DNA from: CAZMIL01 sp964566425
GTDB taxonomy: Bacteria > Patescibacteriota > Microgenomatia > UBA1406 > GWC2-37-13
Length of the DNA: 64,000 nt
Assembly: GCA_964566425.1 (NCBI GenBank)
Contig: CAZMIL010000003.1
Coordinates: forward strand, 1-64,000
Direction: 5' to 3'
Of this stretch, positions 1-7,686 are shown piece after piece. The notes beneath the pieces were generated by a model, which was not told the origin of the DNA, ran no database searches, and saw only the letters and a program-made list of their open reading frames with translations. The first letter of the stretch is position 1, and each line of letters starts with the position of its first letter. The position numbers and the translations under genes are program-made.

Positions 1-954
1 TTGACAATCTACCCTGTTGGGACAATTACTGTTTTTGTGAATACTGGGTGGTTTGGGGCTTCACAACAATTGGTATTTGAGGACGGGAAATACGTTCTTA
101 AAGGTGCGGATAATCAGACCACAGCAGTCAATTTTGATACTGATGGCAATGCATACTTTGCCGGGACGATTACCGCGGATAAAATAAAAGCCAATCAGAT
201 TGAGGGTCTTGAGGTAATAACCAACAAAATTTCAAAGCTGGAAGAATTGATCACTCCGCCTGATAGTACCGCCAGCGCAAACACACTTAATGCAGAAAAT
301 GTTTTGGGAACGATGACTATCAACAATCAAGGTTTAACTTTTGAAAGACAGACGACTTTTAAAAATGAAAGTATTTTTGAAAAGCTAGTTACGTTGCTGT
401 CAAATGTTATTTTCAAAGGATCAGTTTCTTTTGAAAAAATTCCGACTTTTTCGGCGGATACTGCCGGCTTTGCCAAAATTGCCGAAGGGCAGCGCTATGT
501 TGAAGTGCAATTTAATCAAGAATATACGCAAGTACCGATTGTTAGTGCTACGATTATCGCGCCAAAACTTTCTCAAGACGAATTTATGCAAAAAGTAATT
601 CAAGGCGTCTGTGTCTTGCCGTCGACACAGGAAGATTGTGCCAATAAACTGTTGAGTGACTTGTTTACTAATCAAGTTAAGTTTGTAGTTACTCAACAGA
701 CAACCAAAGGATTTGTTATTTTACTCAATGATTACGCGCCGACAGACGTTACTTTCTCATGGATTGCCATTTCGGCCAAAGACGCAAAAACCGCAACCCA
801 AGAAGGGAACTCTTCGCAATTTAATTTCCCGGCAATCTTGCCGAGTCCTACTCCGACTCCAAGTGTGAGTCCGACGCCGAGTTGGGGGCCGGTTCCGAGT
901 CAAACACTAACTCCCACACCGGAAAATACAGCCACAGGGTCGGCAAGCTTATAG
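1..954 (+). CDS. Fibre-like surface protein, C-terminal part (5' end may lie outside the window)
   Basis: The frame is open from the first base, so the true start may lie upstream. The N-terminal part carries a motif seen in phage tail-fibre and CPR surface proteins (DGNAYFAGTITADKIKAN, about residues 46-63), followed by a short helical stretch and a beta-rich C-terminal domain (about 110-265). The last 40 residues are a Ser/Pro/Thr linker (PSPTPTPSVSPTPS), which fits an extracellular stalk. No membrane segment is visible in the part seen. The role is unknown; an adhesin or fibre subunit is an inference from composition only. Confidence 0.6.
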   Translation: MTIYPVGTITVFVNTGWFGASQQLVFEDGKYVLKGADNQTTAVNFDTDGNAYFAGTITADKIKANQIEGLEVITNKISKLEELITPPDSTASANTLNAENVLGTMTINNQGLTFERQTTFKNESIFEKLVTLLSNVIFKGSVSFEKIPTFSADTAGFAKIAEGQRYVEVQFNQEYTQVPIVSATIIAPKLSQDEFMQKVIQGVCVLPSTQEDCANKLLSDLFTNQVKFVVTQQTTKGFVILLNDYAPTDVTFSWIAISAKDAKTATQEGNSSQFNFPAILPSPTPTPSVSPTPSWGPVPSQTLTPTPENTATGSASL

Positions 955-962
955 CTAATTGC

Positions 963-991
963 TTGCAATTTTTTTTTACCTAATTTATATT
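963..991 (+). promoter_or_regulatory. Promoter TTGCAA-17-TATATT
   Basis: A -35-like TTGCAA (963-968) and a -10 TATATT (986-991) are separated by 17 bases. Only 7 bases separate the -10 box from the ATG at 999, so a leaderless transcript is expected. Confidence 0.6.
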
Positions 992-998
992 TAATTTA

Positions 999-1376
999 AT
1001 GAAGAAATCACTAGTTCTGCTGGTTGTTGTTTTGCTCCTCGTAACTGCAGCTGTTTGGACTATTTATATGAAATCAGCAAACCAAAATACTACCGCTGCT
1101 AATGAAACTCAAATAGAAGATTTAATTAAAAAAGTAGGTAATTTAATTGTTTTACCTACTGGCGAGAATCCGACTGTTGCCACGATTTCCGATATCAATA
1201 AACTGAAGAATCAGCCTTTTTTCAGAAACGCACAAAACGGCGATAAGATTTTGTTTTATACGAAAGCTCGAGAAGTGATTTTGTATCGACCGTCGTTGAA
1301 TAAAATTGTCCAAGTTGCGCCGATAAGTATCGGAGGGAGTCCTTCTGCGAGCGGATCGGCAGCCCCTGCCCCCTAA
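999..1376 (+). CDS. Small signal-anchored extracytoplasmic protein
   Basis: 125 residues. Residues 4-24 form a single hydrophobic membrane anchor right after a Lys-Lys start, and the rest is predicted outside the cell. The core (about 45-105, with LPTGENPTVATISDINKL and YRPSLNKIVQVAP) resembles a small conserved protein family that I associate with CPR genomes, function unknown. It ends in a short Ser/Ala/Pro tail. It has its own leaderless-type promoter and is not coupled to the preceding gene. It could be a surface or cell-wall accessory protein; no catalytic motif is visible. Confidence 0.7.
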   Translation: MKKSLVLLVVVLLLVTAAVWTIYMKSANQNTTAANETQIEDLIKKVGNLIVLPTGENPTVATISDINKLKNQPFFRNAQNGDKILFYTKAREVILYRPSLNKIVQVAPISIGGSPSASGSAAPAP

Positions 1377-1383
1377 AAAGAAA

Positions 1384-1463
1384 GAGGGGAGAGTGTGAAG
1401 ATTTTGCTGCTGGCAAGGGCCAGGAGTCGACTGGAAGTCGACAATCTTCACACTCTCTCCCTC
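1384..1463 (-). terminator. Long nested hairpin with T-rich tail downstream of the lysozyme-like gene
   Basis: Arms at 1384-1403 and 1443-1463 are complementary over about 20 bp with one bulge; the loop contains a second hairpin made of two GTCGAC copies (1426-1431 and 1437-1442). Read on the minus strand the stem is followed by a T-rich tract (TTTCTTTTT), as in an intrinsic terminator for the gene at 1579-2034. It is unusually large for a simple terminator. Confidence 0.6.
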
Positions 1464-1578
1464 ATCTGGGTTTGAAACTCGACTTTCAAGACTGTTGATC
1501 CAAAGAAGCGGATCATGCGGGCAGTGATTAAATCATGTTCCGCTCCTTCAGTTTTTAGCTATACCGAGTTTCCTCCTT

Positions 1579-2034
1579 TCAGCGTCTGCCGCAGATAGGC
1601 CAATCAGAAGTCCAACCTTTGGCATGGGCCATTTTGATGGAAACGATCACGTTAGAGCGTGGATTATCTCCCCACTTTGCTAGCGGATGTTTCCATGTGG
1701 GCGGGTTGTACTCATTGCGTCGTCCAGACCAATACCTTTCGGCTTGTTGAAAGGTACCGATATAACCATCTCCGCCTGGATCACGCAGATCTGAACCCGA
1801 TTCACACTCGGCTACGGTAAGCGCCTTCTTAAATCCTCCTTGGACAGGCCACTTATCGATGGCACATTGGATAGTTTTCTTGATTTCCCAGACCGTCCAG
1901 TTGCCTTTTTGTAGCGTTTGATAACTGCACTCCTTGAGGCGCCAAGACGGATCTTTTTGGCGAAGGTTAACTTGCGAAAAACCTGCAGGCAAAACTACAC
2001 TCAGCAGGGTAAAACTGATGAGAGCTTTTCTCAT
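1579..2034 (-). CDS. Secreted lysozyme / transglycosylase-like protein
   Basis: 151 residues from the ATG at 2034, chosen because GAGGTGG lies 8 bases upstream; an earlier GTG falls inside that ribosome site. An N-terminal signal peptide (about residues 1-20, ending near AGFS) is followed by a single-domain lysozyme-like fold: an ECESG motif that would hold the catalytic Glu, DPGGDGYIGTFQQ, and an NPRSNVIVSIKMAHAKGW helix typical of transglycosylase/Rpf-like domains. It probably cleaves peptidoglycan outside the membrane. Unlike its neighbours it has a long 5' leader, a strong Shine-Dalgarno site and higher GC, suggesting separate origin or special regulation. Family membership is by motif only. 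Confidence 0.7.
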   Translation of the reverse strand: MRKALISFTLLSVVLPAGFSQVNLRQKDPSWRLKECSYQTLQKGNWTVWEIKKTIQCAIDKWPVQGGFKKALTVAECESGSDLRDPGGDGYIGTFQQAERYWSGRRNEYNPPTWKHPLAKWGDNPRSNVIVSIKMAHAKGWTSDWPICGRR

Positions 2035-2223
2035 CTTAATTACCACCTCGCTTTGGCAATCGGCTCCCGGTGCCTTACGCCTAGCTACGGTTGGCTTTTT
2101 CTACCACCCCCAATCTATTTTGTTCCAAACCCAGTTGTTAAAGAATAGAGACCTATTACTCGACAGATAAAAGCTTGGTTATTATCAGCGCCTAATTAGG
2201 CTCTAGAACAAGAGAAAATTATA
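2035..2223 (-). promoter_or_regulatory. Promoter and long structured 5' leader of the lysozyme-like gene
   Basis: On the minus strand a TATAAT lies at 2223-2218, about 185 bases before the start codon. The leader contains a perfect GCCTAATTAGGC palindrome and GC-rich complementary blocks just upstream of the ribosome site (about 2060-2100). I could not match it to a riboswitch class from memory; a regulatory RNA is an inference from its length and structure in a genome where first genes are mostly leaderless. Confidence 0.4.
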
Positions 2224-2252
2224 CTATAAGTTAGTTATCGAGTCAAAAAGCT

Positions 2253-5200
2253 TTATTTCGCAGTGGTGAATTCGTGGAACGAGTCGTAAGTGTAATTTTT
2301 GCCTTGAGACATCACTTCAAAAAGATATTTTACTCCAGATTTAAGATGTGTCAACTTTACTTTGTGTTCTTTTTGTTCATCAGGAGCAAAAGCTTGACTC
2401 CCATAGGACCTTGTTTCACCGTAATTGACCTTATTGTTGTTAGTGTACTGATTGGTTTTCCAATAAATCACTGCATAATCTTTGCCCGTGGTGAGAACTT
2501 TAACCTCCGTAATTCTAGTCGGCTCTTTATTTAACCAAATGGCGCTAAGAGTATCTACGGTTACTGCCAATTTATTTTTGATTTCCTTAAACGGATCTTC
2601 TGAGGGGATTTTAGAAACAGTTGTTTTTAGTGGGGTAATTTTTCTTGCGACTTGGCTTATGAACAGAGGTATTTTTGCTGCCGCATAAGAAGTTAGTGCG
2701 CGAATTTTTTGAATTGATTGTACGCCTTTGGAGAAAAAATCTAAAATTCCTGAGCCGACTTGGCTGAAAAAGTTTTGTAGAGGAGAACTTTTATTTACTG
2801 CCGTTGGTTTAACCACGTTTAGCTGTTGCTTAAGCTTATTTTTTTCTTCCGGAGTTGCGTTGGGAAATTTTTTTTCAATTTGTTGTTCGATATATTTATT
2901 TTCTTCTGGAGTAATGATTTGCGAATAGGAGCCGATAGTTAAGTAAAAAGCGACCGAATTTCCCGAAGTGTTTCCGGCTTTATCTTTAGCCGTCAAAGTT
3001 ACGCGGTAACTTCCATAAGTCAGCGGATCAGATGGTGTGAAAGAAAAAAGCGAATATTTATCGCTGTCGTTTTGTGAATTATCGTCTATTTTTTGCCCAT
3101 TGGAAGTAAAAAAAGAATCAGTCAAAGTAAAGTTTTCGAGGCTGTAAACGTCGTAGCCACCTGCAAAGTTTTGTTTTTCCAGGCTTAATTGCAGGCTCTG
3201 TGGCCCAGACGCTGCTTTTTTCCCAACTTCGCCCAGCAAATAGTCGGTGACTCTGCCAGAAATAGTCGGCTTGGTGCTGTAAGCACTATACGAGTCAATA
3301 GAGGCAGAGACCGAGTAGTCGTTTATCTTCTCAAGATTCAAAACCGGACCGGTCGTGTCCAAAAAGACTGTTCTTTGTAACAGTTGATTATTACCGGAAT
3401 TATCTTTTGCCGTCACAGACCAGGTTCTTTTTCCCTCTTTGAGCTTAGCATCGTTTTGACCCGAATTCCAATCAGGAGAAGATTTTGTCATCACAGAAAT
3501 ATAGTTATTGGTGGCATCACTGTCGGAAAAATTTTCATAGTGGATCATATATTTGCTGGTGATGATATCACTAGTTCCGGTTGCAGGAATATTATCGATA
3601 CTAAAATCGCCGTCTCCGTTGTCGATATTTAACTTATAGCTGGAAATTGCCCCGCTTGAAGAAGCACGCCAGCGAAAATCAGGACGTTCATTGCTGATAT
3701 ATGAGTTATCTCCTGGCGAATCGAGAGAAAAATTAACAAAACTGGCTCCGGTAAACGACCAATTAGTATTGTTGCCGGAATCAACGCTGCCGGTACCGGC
3801 GATAATCGGATCGGAATTGGTGTTTTTGGAATCTTTGACATCGAGATAAGAAAGAAGTCTTCCGGCCTGGGGGTCAATTTGCCATTGAGTTCCGGGAGAA
3901 GAGGAGCGTAAAGATAAGAGATTGCCTGGGGCTCCATTTAATCTTAAATCACCGACAAAAGTTTGTTTGCCGGAAGCGTCAAAAGTCAAGGTGGCGGCTG
4001 AAGTTACAGCTTTCTGAAAATTATTAAAAGTAGTTGTTCCCAAGATAGTCTGATCGTTTCCATTTAAAAGAATAGTTCCGTGGTTATGATTGAAAGTCCC
4101 GCCGTTGTGAGCAAAGTTACCAGTGAGGGTAAGAGTATCGGAGGGAGCTGTGAAATTTCCATCGCTGAGAGTGAAATTTCCGGCAATACTCAAAGTATTT
4201 AAGGTGCCGTATGTCCCGCCGGGGCCGTTAATGGTCAGATTTTGATAAGACCAATCACGAAGAGTATAAGGTCCGCCGGTGCCGACATACATCACGGTTG
4301 AGCCGCCTTCCAAGACGGGAGTAGTAATTGTCGTACCGCCACCAAGTAACTTAATGGTTGTCCCGTTTTTAATCGTTAAGGTCGAGCCGCAGACAAAATC
4401 AAAAGCTCCGCCACTTACATCTAAGATACCTGAAGTTAGGGTACAGGTTGCGGCGGAGCCGCTACTTCTGAAGCTCCCCGTACTAAGGGCTACAGTTCCA
4501 CCTCCGCTTTTGTTAATTGTAAGCGGAGAGGTAAAAGCGGTGCTGTTTGCAGAAGCAAGATTGGTTGCTGTAGAGCCTGTGAGAACTACGCTTAGATTAC
4601 TTCCACCAAAGGTATCTGTACCGTGATTGATAAAATCTCCCTGGACAGTAAGAGTTGTCATGGTGACGGGGTTATTTATAAGTCCCTGATCACGATTGAA
4701 TGTCCCAGATACCGTACAGTCACTGCCAAGGCTGAAAGACGTCCCGGAATTATTTTTTTCAATGAAAATAGATCCCTGAAAAGTACTACCACAGGTTAAG
4801 GTTGTGGAATCACTGTTGTTATTATCGTCAAAGGTTACAGTTTTACCGGTGAGATCAAATGTACCATTCTGGGTAAAGCTTCTGGAAATATTTAAATCGG
4901 TACCTGCATAAGTGATTGTCGCCCCAGTGTTGTTAGTGATTGAAGAACTGGTGCTGGTCCAAGTAGTCCCATTATGAGTGAAGGTCCCATTGTTGACTAA
5001 ATTTATGCTGGTCATTGTGAGACTTGAAGCAACGGTCATTGTCCCATTGTTGGTGACGGTTATAGGACTTGAAGGTCCGGAAATCGTTGTTGCCAGATTG
5101 ATATTACAGCCCGAAGCCAGAGTAAAACTACCGGAGGAAGAGGTTTTGTTGATCCCAACTGTTCCACCAAAATTCCCACTACAAGTAAGAGTTGAAGTCT

Positions 5201-5765
5201 GTGTGCTTCCGTTGAAAGTTAATGTTTTTCCGGACATATTTAAGGATCCACCACTAGAAGTAAAGTTACCGGTGACGGTAAAAGAACCTGATGTGGGAGT
5301 AAAAGTTCCACCGCTGATTGAAAATGAAGAGTTGACGAATCCGCCGCTGGTATCTCCAACTAAGAAACCACTGTCGCCGCCTGAAAAAGTTCCTGCAGAT
5401 TGAGAAAAACCATCACCTCTAATCTTGACAATAGCTCCAGAGGCTTGAGTAATAGTTCCCGTGTATCCAGAATTGATACTTATTCCTTTAACTTCAATAT
5501 TTCCATCAATCGTGGCATTTTTTGTCGAAGTGCTGTTAAAGACTGCATCATCAGCAGAAGTAGGGAGCGTGTCCGATGACCAATTTGCTGCACATGACCA
5601 TTTGTTTCCATCGCCTACGCTTCCGCCACAAGTTCCATCAGTTCCACCGCCGTCCCAAGTTCTGGTGACAGCAAAAACTCTCACCGGAAGAAAGAAAAAA
5701 AAGAATAGAAAAAAGGTTAAAAAAATGATTCGCTGTAGGCCTGCTAGGCGATTTTTTGTTGACAT
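2253..5765 (-). CDS. Giant secreted beta-helix surface protein with C-terminal FN3 domain
   Basis: About 1170 residues. A signal peptide with a long Phe/Leu core ends near VFA. Next comes a TWDGGG...NWSS...DDAVFN motif common at the head of autotransporter-like/beta-helix passenger domains, then roughly 600 residues of Gly/Ser/Thr-rich imperfect repeats (LTLTGNF, SGGTF, TLTC) expected to fold as a parallel beta-helix. The middle holds Ig/Big-like modules (about 690-960), then a helical linker, and the last 85 residues are a fibronectin type III domain. No anchor or sortase signal is seen at the C-terminus. ATG at 5765 is chosen; an in-frame TTG at 5777 is possible. Likely an adhesin or S-layer-like protein. 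Confidence 0.75.
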   Translation of the reverse strand: MSTKNRLAGLQRIIFLTFFLFFFFFLPVRVFAVTRTWDGGGTDGTCGGSVGDGNKWSCAANWSSDTLPTSADDAVFNSTSTKNATIDGNIEVKGISINSGYTGTITQASGAIVKIRGDGFSQSAGTFSGGDSGFLVGDTSGGFVNSSFSISGGTFTPTSGSFTVTGNFTSSGGSLNMSGKTLTFNGSTQTSTLTCSGNFGGTVGINKTSSSGSFTLASGCNINLATTISGPSSPITVTNNGTMTVASSLTMTSINLVNNGTFTHNGTTWTSTSSSITNNTGATITYAGTDLNISRSFTQNGTFDLTGKTVTFDDNNNSDSTTLTCGSTFQGSIFIEKNNSGTSFSLGSDCTVSGTFNRDQGLINNPVTMTTLTVQGDFINHGTDTFGGSNLSVVLTGSTATNLASANSTAFTSPLTINKSGGGTVALSTGSFRSSGSAATCTLTSGILDVSGGAFDFVCGSTLTIKNGTTIKLLGGGTTITTPVLEGGSTVMYVGTGGPYTLRDWSYQNLTINGPGGTYGTLNTLSIAGNFTLSDGNFTAPSDTLTLTGNFAHNGGTFNHNHGTILLNGNDQTILGTTTFNNFQKAVTSAATLTFDASGKQTFVGDLRLNGAPGNLLSLRSSSPGTQWQIDPQAGRLLSYLDVKDSKNTNSDPIIAGTGSVDSGNNTNWSFTGASFVNFSLDSPGDNSYISNERPDFRWRASSSGAISSYKLNIDNGDGDFSIDNIPATGTSDIITSKYMIHYENFSDSDATNNYISVMTKSSPDWNSGQNDAKLKEGKRTWSVTAKDNSGNNQLLQRTVFLDTTGPVLNLEKINDYSVSASIDSYSAYSTKPTISGRVTDYLLGEVGKKAASGPQSLQLSLEKQNFAGGYDVYSLENFTLTDSFFTSNGQKIDDNSQNDSDKYSLFSFTPSDPLTYGSYRVTLTAKDKAGNTSGNSVAFYLTIGSYSQIITPEENKYIEQQIEKKFPNATPEEKNKLKQQLNVVKPTAVNKSSPLQNFFSQVGSGILDFFSKGVQSIQKIRALTSYAAAKIPLFISQVARKITPLKTTVSKIPSEDPFKEIKNKLAVTVDTLSAIWLNKEPTRITEVKVLTTGKDYAVIYWKTNQYTNNNKVNYGETRSYGSQAFAPDEQKEHKVKLTHLKSGVKYLFEVMSQGKNYTYDSFHEFTTAK

Positions 5766-5976
5766 TTGTACGAGCAAATTCCGGGCTTGAAAATTTCGTC
5801 GTCCCGCTAAAATTTAGCAGGGTTTTTTTAATCTGTCAAGTAAAGAATTGAGGCGCATATGGCATTTATCTCTCGACAAGAACTAGCAATTTCATAACCT
5901 ATATAATTTTGCCCTTCCCAAAGTGATTTAAAAAGACTATGCTGGAGTTAGCACATTTATTTGTGTTATTTTTGGG

Positions 5977-7686
5977 ATGGAAGAGATTAATAAAATCAAA
6001 GTTCGACTGCAAAAATTGATAAAAAGTAAGGTCAAGTACCCTTATGCTCGTCCCTTAAAAGTAATAGAGGAGAACGGTAAATATTACCTGATTTTTAGAA
6101 ATTTTAAGCAAAATGAGAGTGATTTAGTCGCTGGCAGCAGTGACGGATTTGATTTTGAGAATCTTGAAACTATCCCCAAACTGGCTAACTTTGAAAGCCG
6201 ACATCCGGCCAGCGCCATTGTTGCTGAGTACAAAGCACATGGGAAAAAAGTTATATATTATGGCGACCGTCAAATTTTTCTTGCCTACGCAGACGGAAGA
6301 CAGCAGTGGGAGACCAACACGCAGCCGCTTATCCTCTCTGCAAATCCAACTGAGGTGGGTGGAGCGTTTTTGTTCTCTAAGGGGCCACTGATTCTTTATT
6401 TTGAAAAATATATCGAAGAGGGCATTACTTACTACCGCGCTTTTTTTGCCCAATTTGATAAAAAAAACCCAGAAAATTTATTGTGGAAAATGAATAGGCC
6501 AATATGGGATAGTCGTGATTCGTGGCCGCATAAACAAGCCGTTCCTCTTGGGTCGGTCAAACGCGACAAGGAAATTGTTGCCTATTGGTATGTCGGTGAA
6601 GAAGTTATCTATGCGGTTCTGCTCAGAGACTTTTTCTATGAACCCCAAGCCATTGATATTCGTCCTACTTATTTAAAAAAACACCAGCAAAATCCAATTC
6701 TTGCTCCACGAGAGGAAAATGCGTGGGAAGCCTTCACGACGCTTAATCCGGCTGCGGTTTATTTAGACGGTAAGGTCCACCTTTTGTATCGGGCCCAGGG
6801 ATATGATTATATTTCGACAATCGGATATGCCGTCAGTTCTGACGGTTTATTTATAGACGAGCGCATGAATCAACCGGTCTATGAACCATCTGTGTGGTTT
6901 GAGACAAATACAAGCGGCCGCGCAAATCCGAAACTCGTCTCTGCTGGCGGCTACGGCGGCTGTGAAGATCCGCGGGCGACTGTGCTTGACAAGAGACTTT
7001 ATATGGTCTATGTCGCTTTTGACGGGTGGTCAAATCTGCGTTTAGCCCTAACATCCATTGATATTTACGACTTTTTAAACCAACGTTGGAATTGGGAGAA
7101 ACCCGTACTTATCTCGCCGCCAGGTGTAATTGATAAAAGCGGATGTCTTTTGCCGGAAAAGATAAACGGCAAATATGTCTTTTTCCATAGAGTTTTCCCC
7201 AACATTCTTATTGACTATGTAGACGATCTGAACTTTGATGGTAAAAACAATTTCTTGCCAGGCAAATATCAAATAAAAGTGAGGCCAGGGAAGTGGGACA
7301 GCAGAAAAATTGGGGCTGGTGCGCCGCCTCTAAAGACAAAAGATGGCTGGCTGTTGATATATTATGGAGTTGATGATAAAGATGCCTCTAAATATCATAT
7401 TGGAGCAATGCTTTTGGATCTAAATGACCCAACGCGCGTTTTGCACAGATCAAATAGACCGATCTTAAGCCCTGAAGAAGAATACGAAGTGACAGGTTTT
7501 AAGCCGGGGATTGCTTATCCTTGCGGGGCAGTAATTATCAAGGATGATTTACTTGTATATTATGGAGCAGCCGATTCTGTGGTTTGCGTGGCAAAAGCAA
7601 ATTTGGCGGCTTTTTTAGCAGAGTTCAAGTCCGATCAAACTCCACACATGAAAAACGTACAAATTAAGGAGGTTGCCTACAGATGA
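5977..7686 (+). CDS. GH130-family protein (beta-mannoside phosphorylase/hydrolase family), two-lobed
   Basis: 569 residues, no signal peptide, so cytoplasmic. Residues about 235-550 are a full GH130 five-bladed propeller with a GCEDPRA motif near residue 331 (the family's catalytic Asp lies in EDPR), DGWLLIYYGVDD and YYGAADSVVC. Residues 1-230 look like a degenerate propeller half without that motif. GH130 enzymes phosphorolyse or hydrolyse beta-1,2- or beta-1,4-mannosides; which reaction applies cannot be decided here. The stop overlaps the next gene by 4 bases (ATGA), so the pair is translationally coupled and probably acts on one glycan. Confidence 0.85.
   Translation: MEEINKIKVRLQKLIKSKVKYPYARPLKVIEENGKYYLIFRNFKQNESDLVAGSSDGFDFENLETIPKLANFESRHPASAIVAEYKAHGKKVIYYGDRQIFLAYADGRQQWETNTQPLILSANPTEVGGAFLFSKGPLILYFEKYIEEGITYYRAFFAQFDKKNPENLLWKMNRPIWDSRDSWPHKQAVPLGSVKRDKEIVAYWYVGEEVIYAVLLRDFFYEPQAIDIRPTYLKKHQQNPILAPREENAWEAFTTLNPAAVYLDGKVHLLYRAQGYDYISTIGYAVSSDGLFIDERMNQPVYEPSVWFETNTSGRANPKLVSAGGYGGCEDPRATVLDKRLYMVYVAFDGWSNLRLALTSIDIYDFLNQRWNWEKPVLISPPGVIDKSGCLLPEKINGKYVFFHRVFPNILIDYVDDLNFDGKNNFLPGKYQIKVRPGKWDSRKIGAGAPPLKTKDGWLLIYYGVDDKDASKYHIGAMLLDLNDPTRVLHRSNRPILSPEEEYEVTGFKPGIAYPCGAVIIKDDLLVYYGAADSVVCVAKANLAAFLAEFKSDQTPHMKNVQIKEVAYR

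Noticed and set aside
2035..2223. Known riboswitch upstream of the lysozyme-like gene (for example c-di-AMP type)
   Set aside because: Cell-wall enzymes elsewhere can be under such control and the leader is structured, but I could not match conserved blocks of any class by eye. A search with Rfam models would decide.
4279..5790. Several open frames of 80-140 codons on the plus strand opposite the giant surface gene
   Set aside because: They lie opposite a repetitive Gly/Ser/Thr-rich coding sequence, have biased Val/Pro/Leu composition, no ribosome site or promoter, and no recognisable motif.
5809..5836. Hairpin CCCGCTAAA/TTTAGCAGGG followed by TTTTTTT on the plus strand, terminator-like
   Set aside because: No plus-strand gene lies upstream for it to end; the surface gene there is on the minus strand. 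It may be chance or part of the promoter region.
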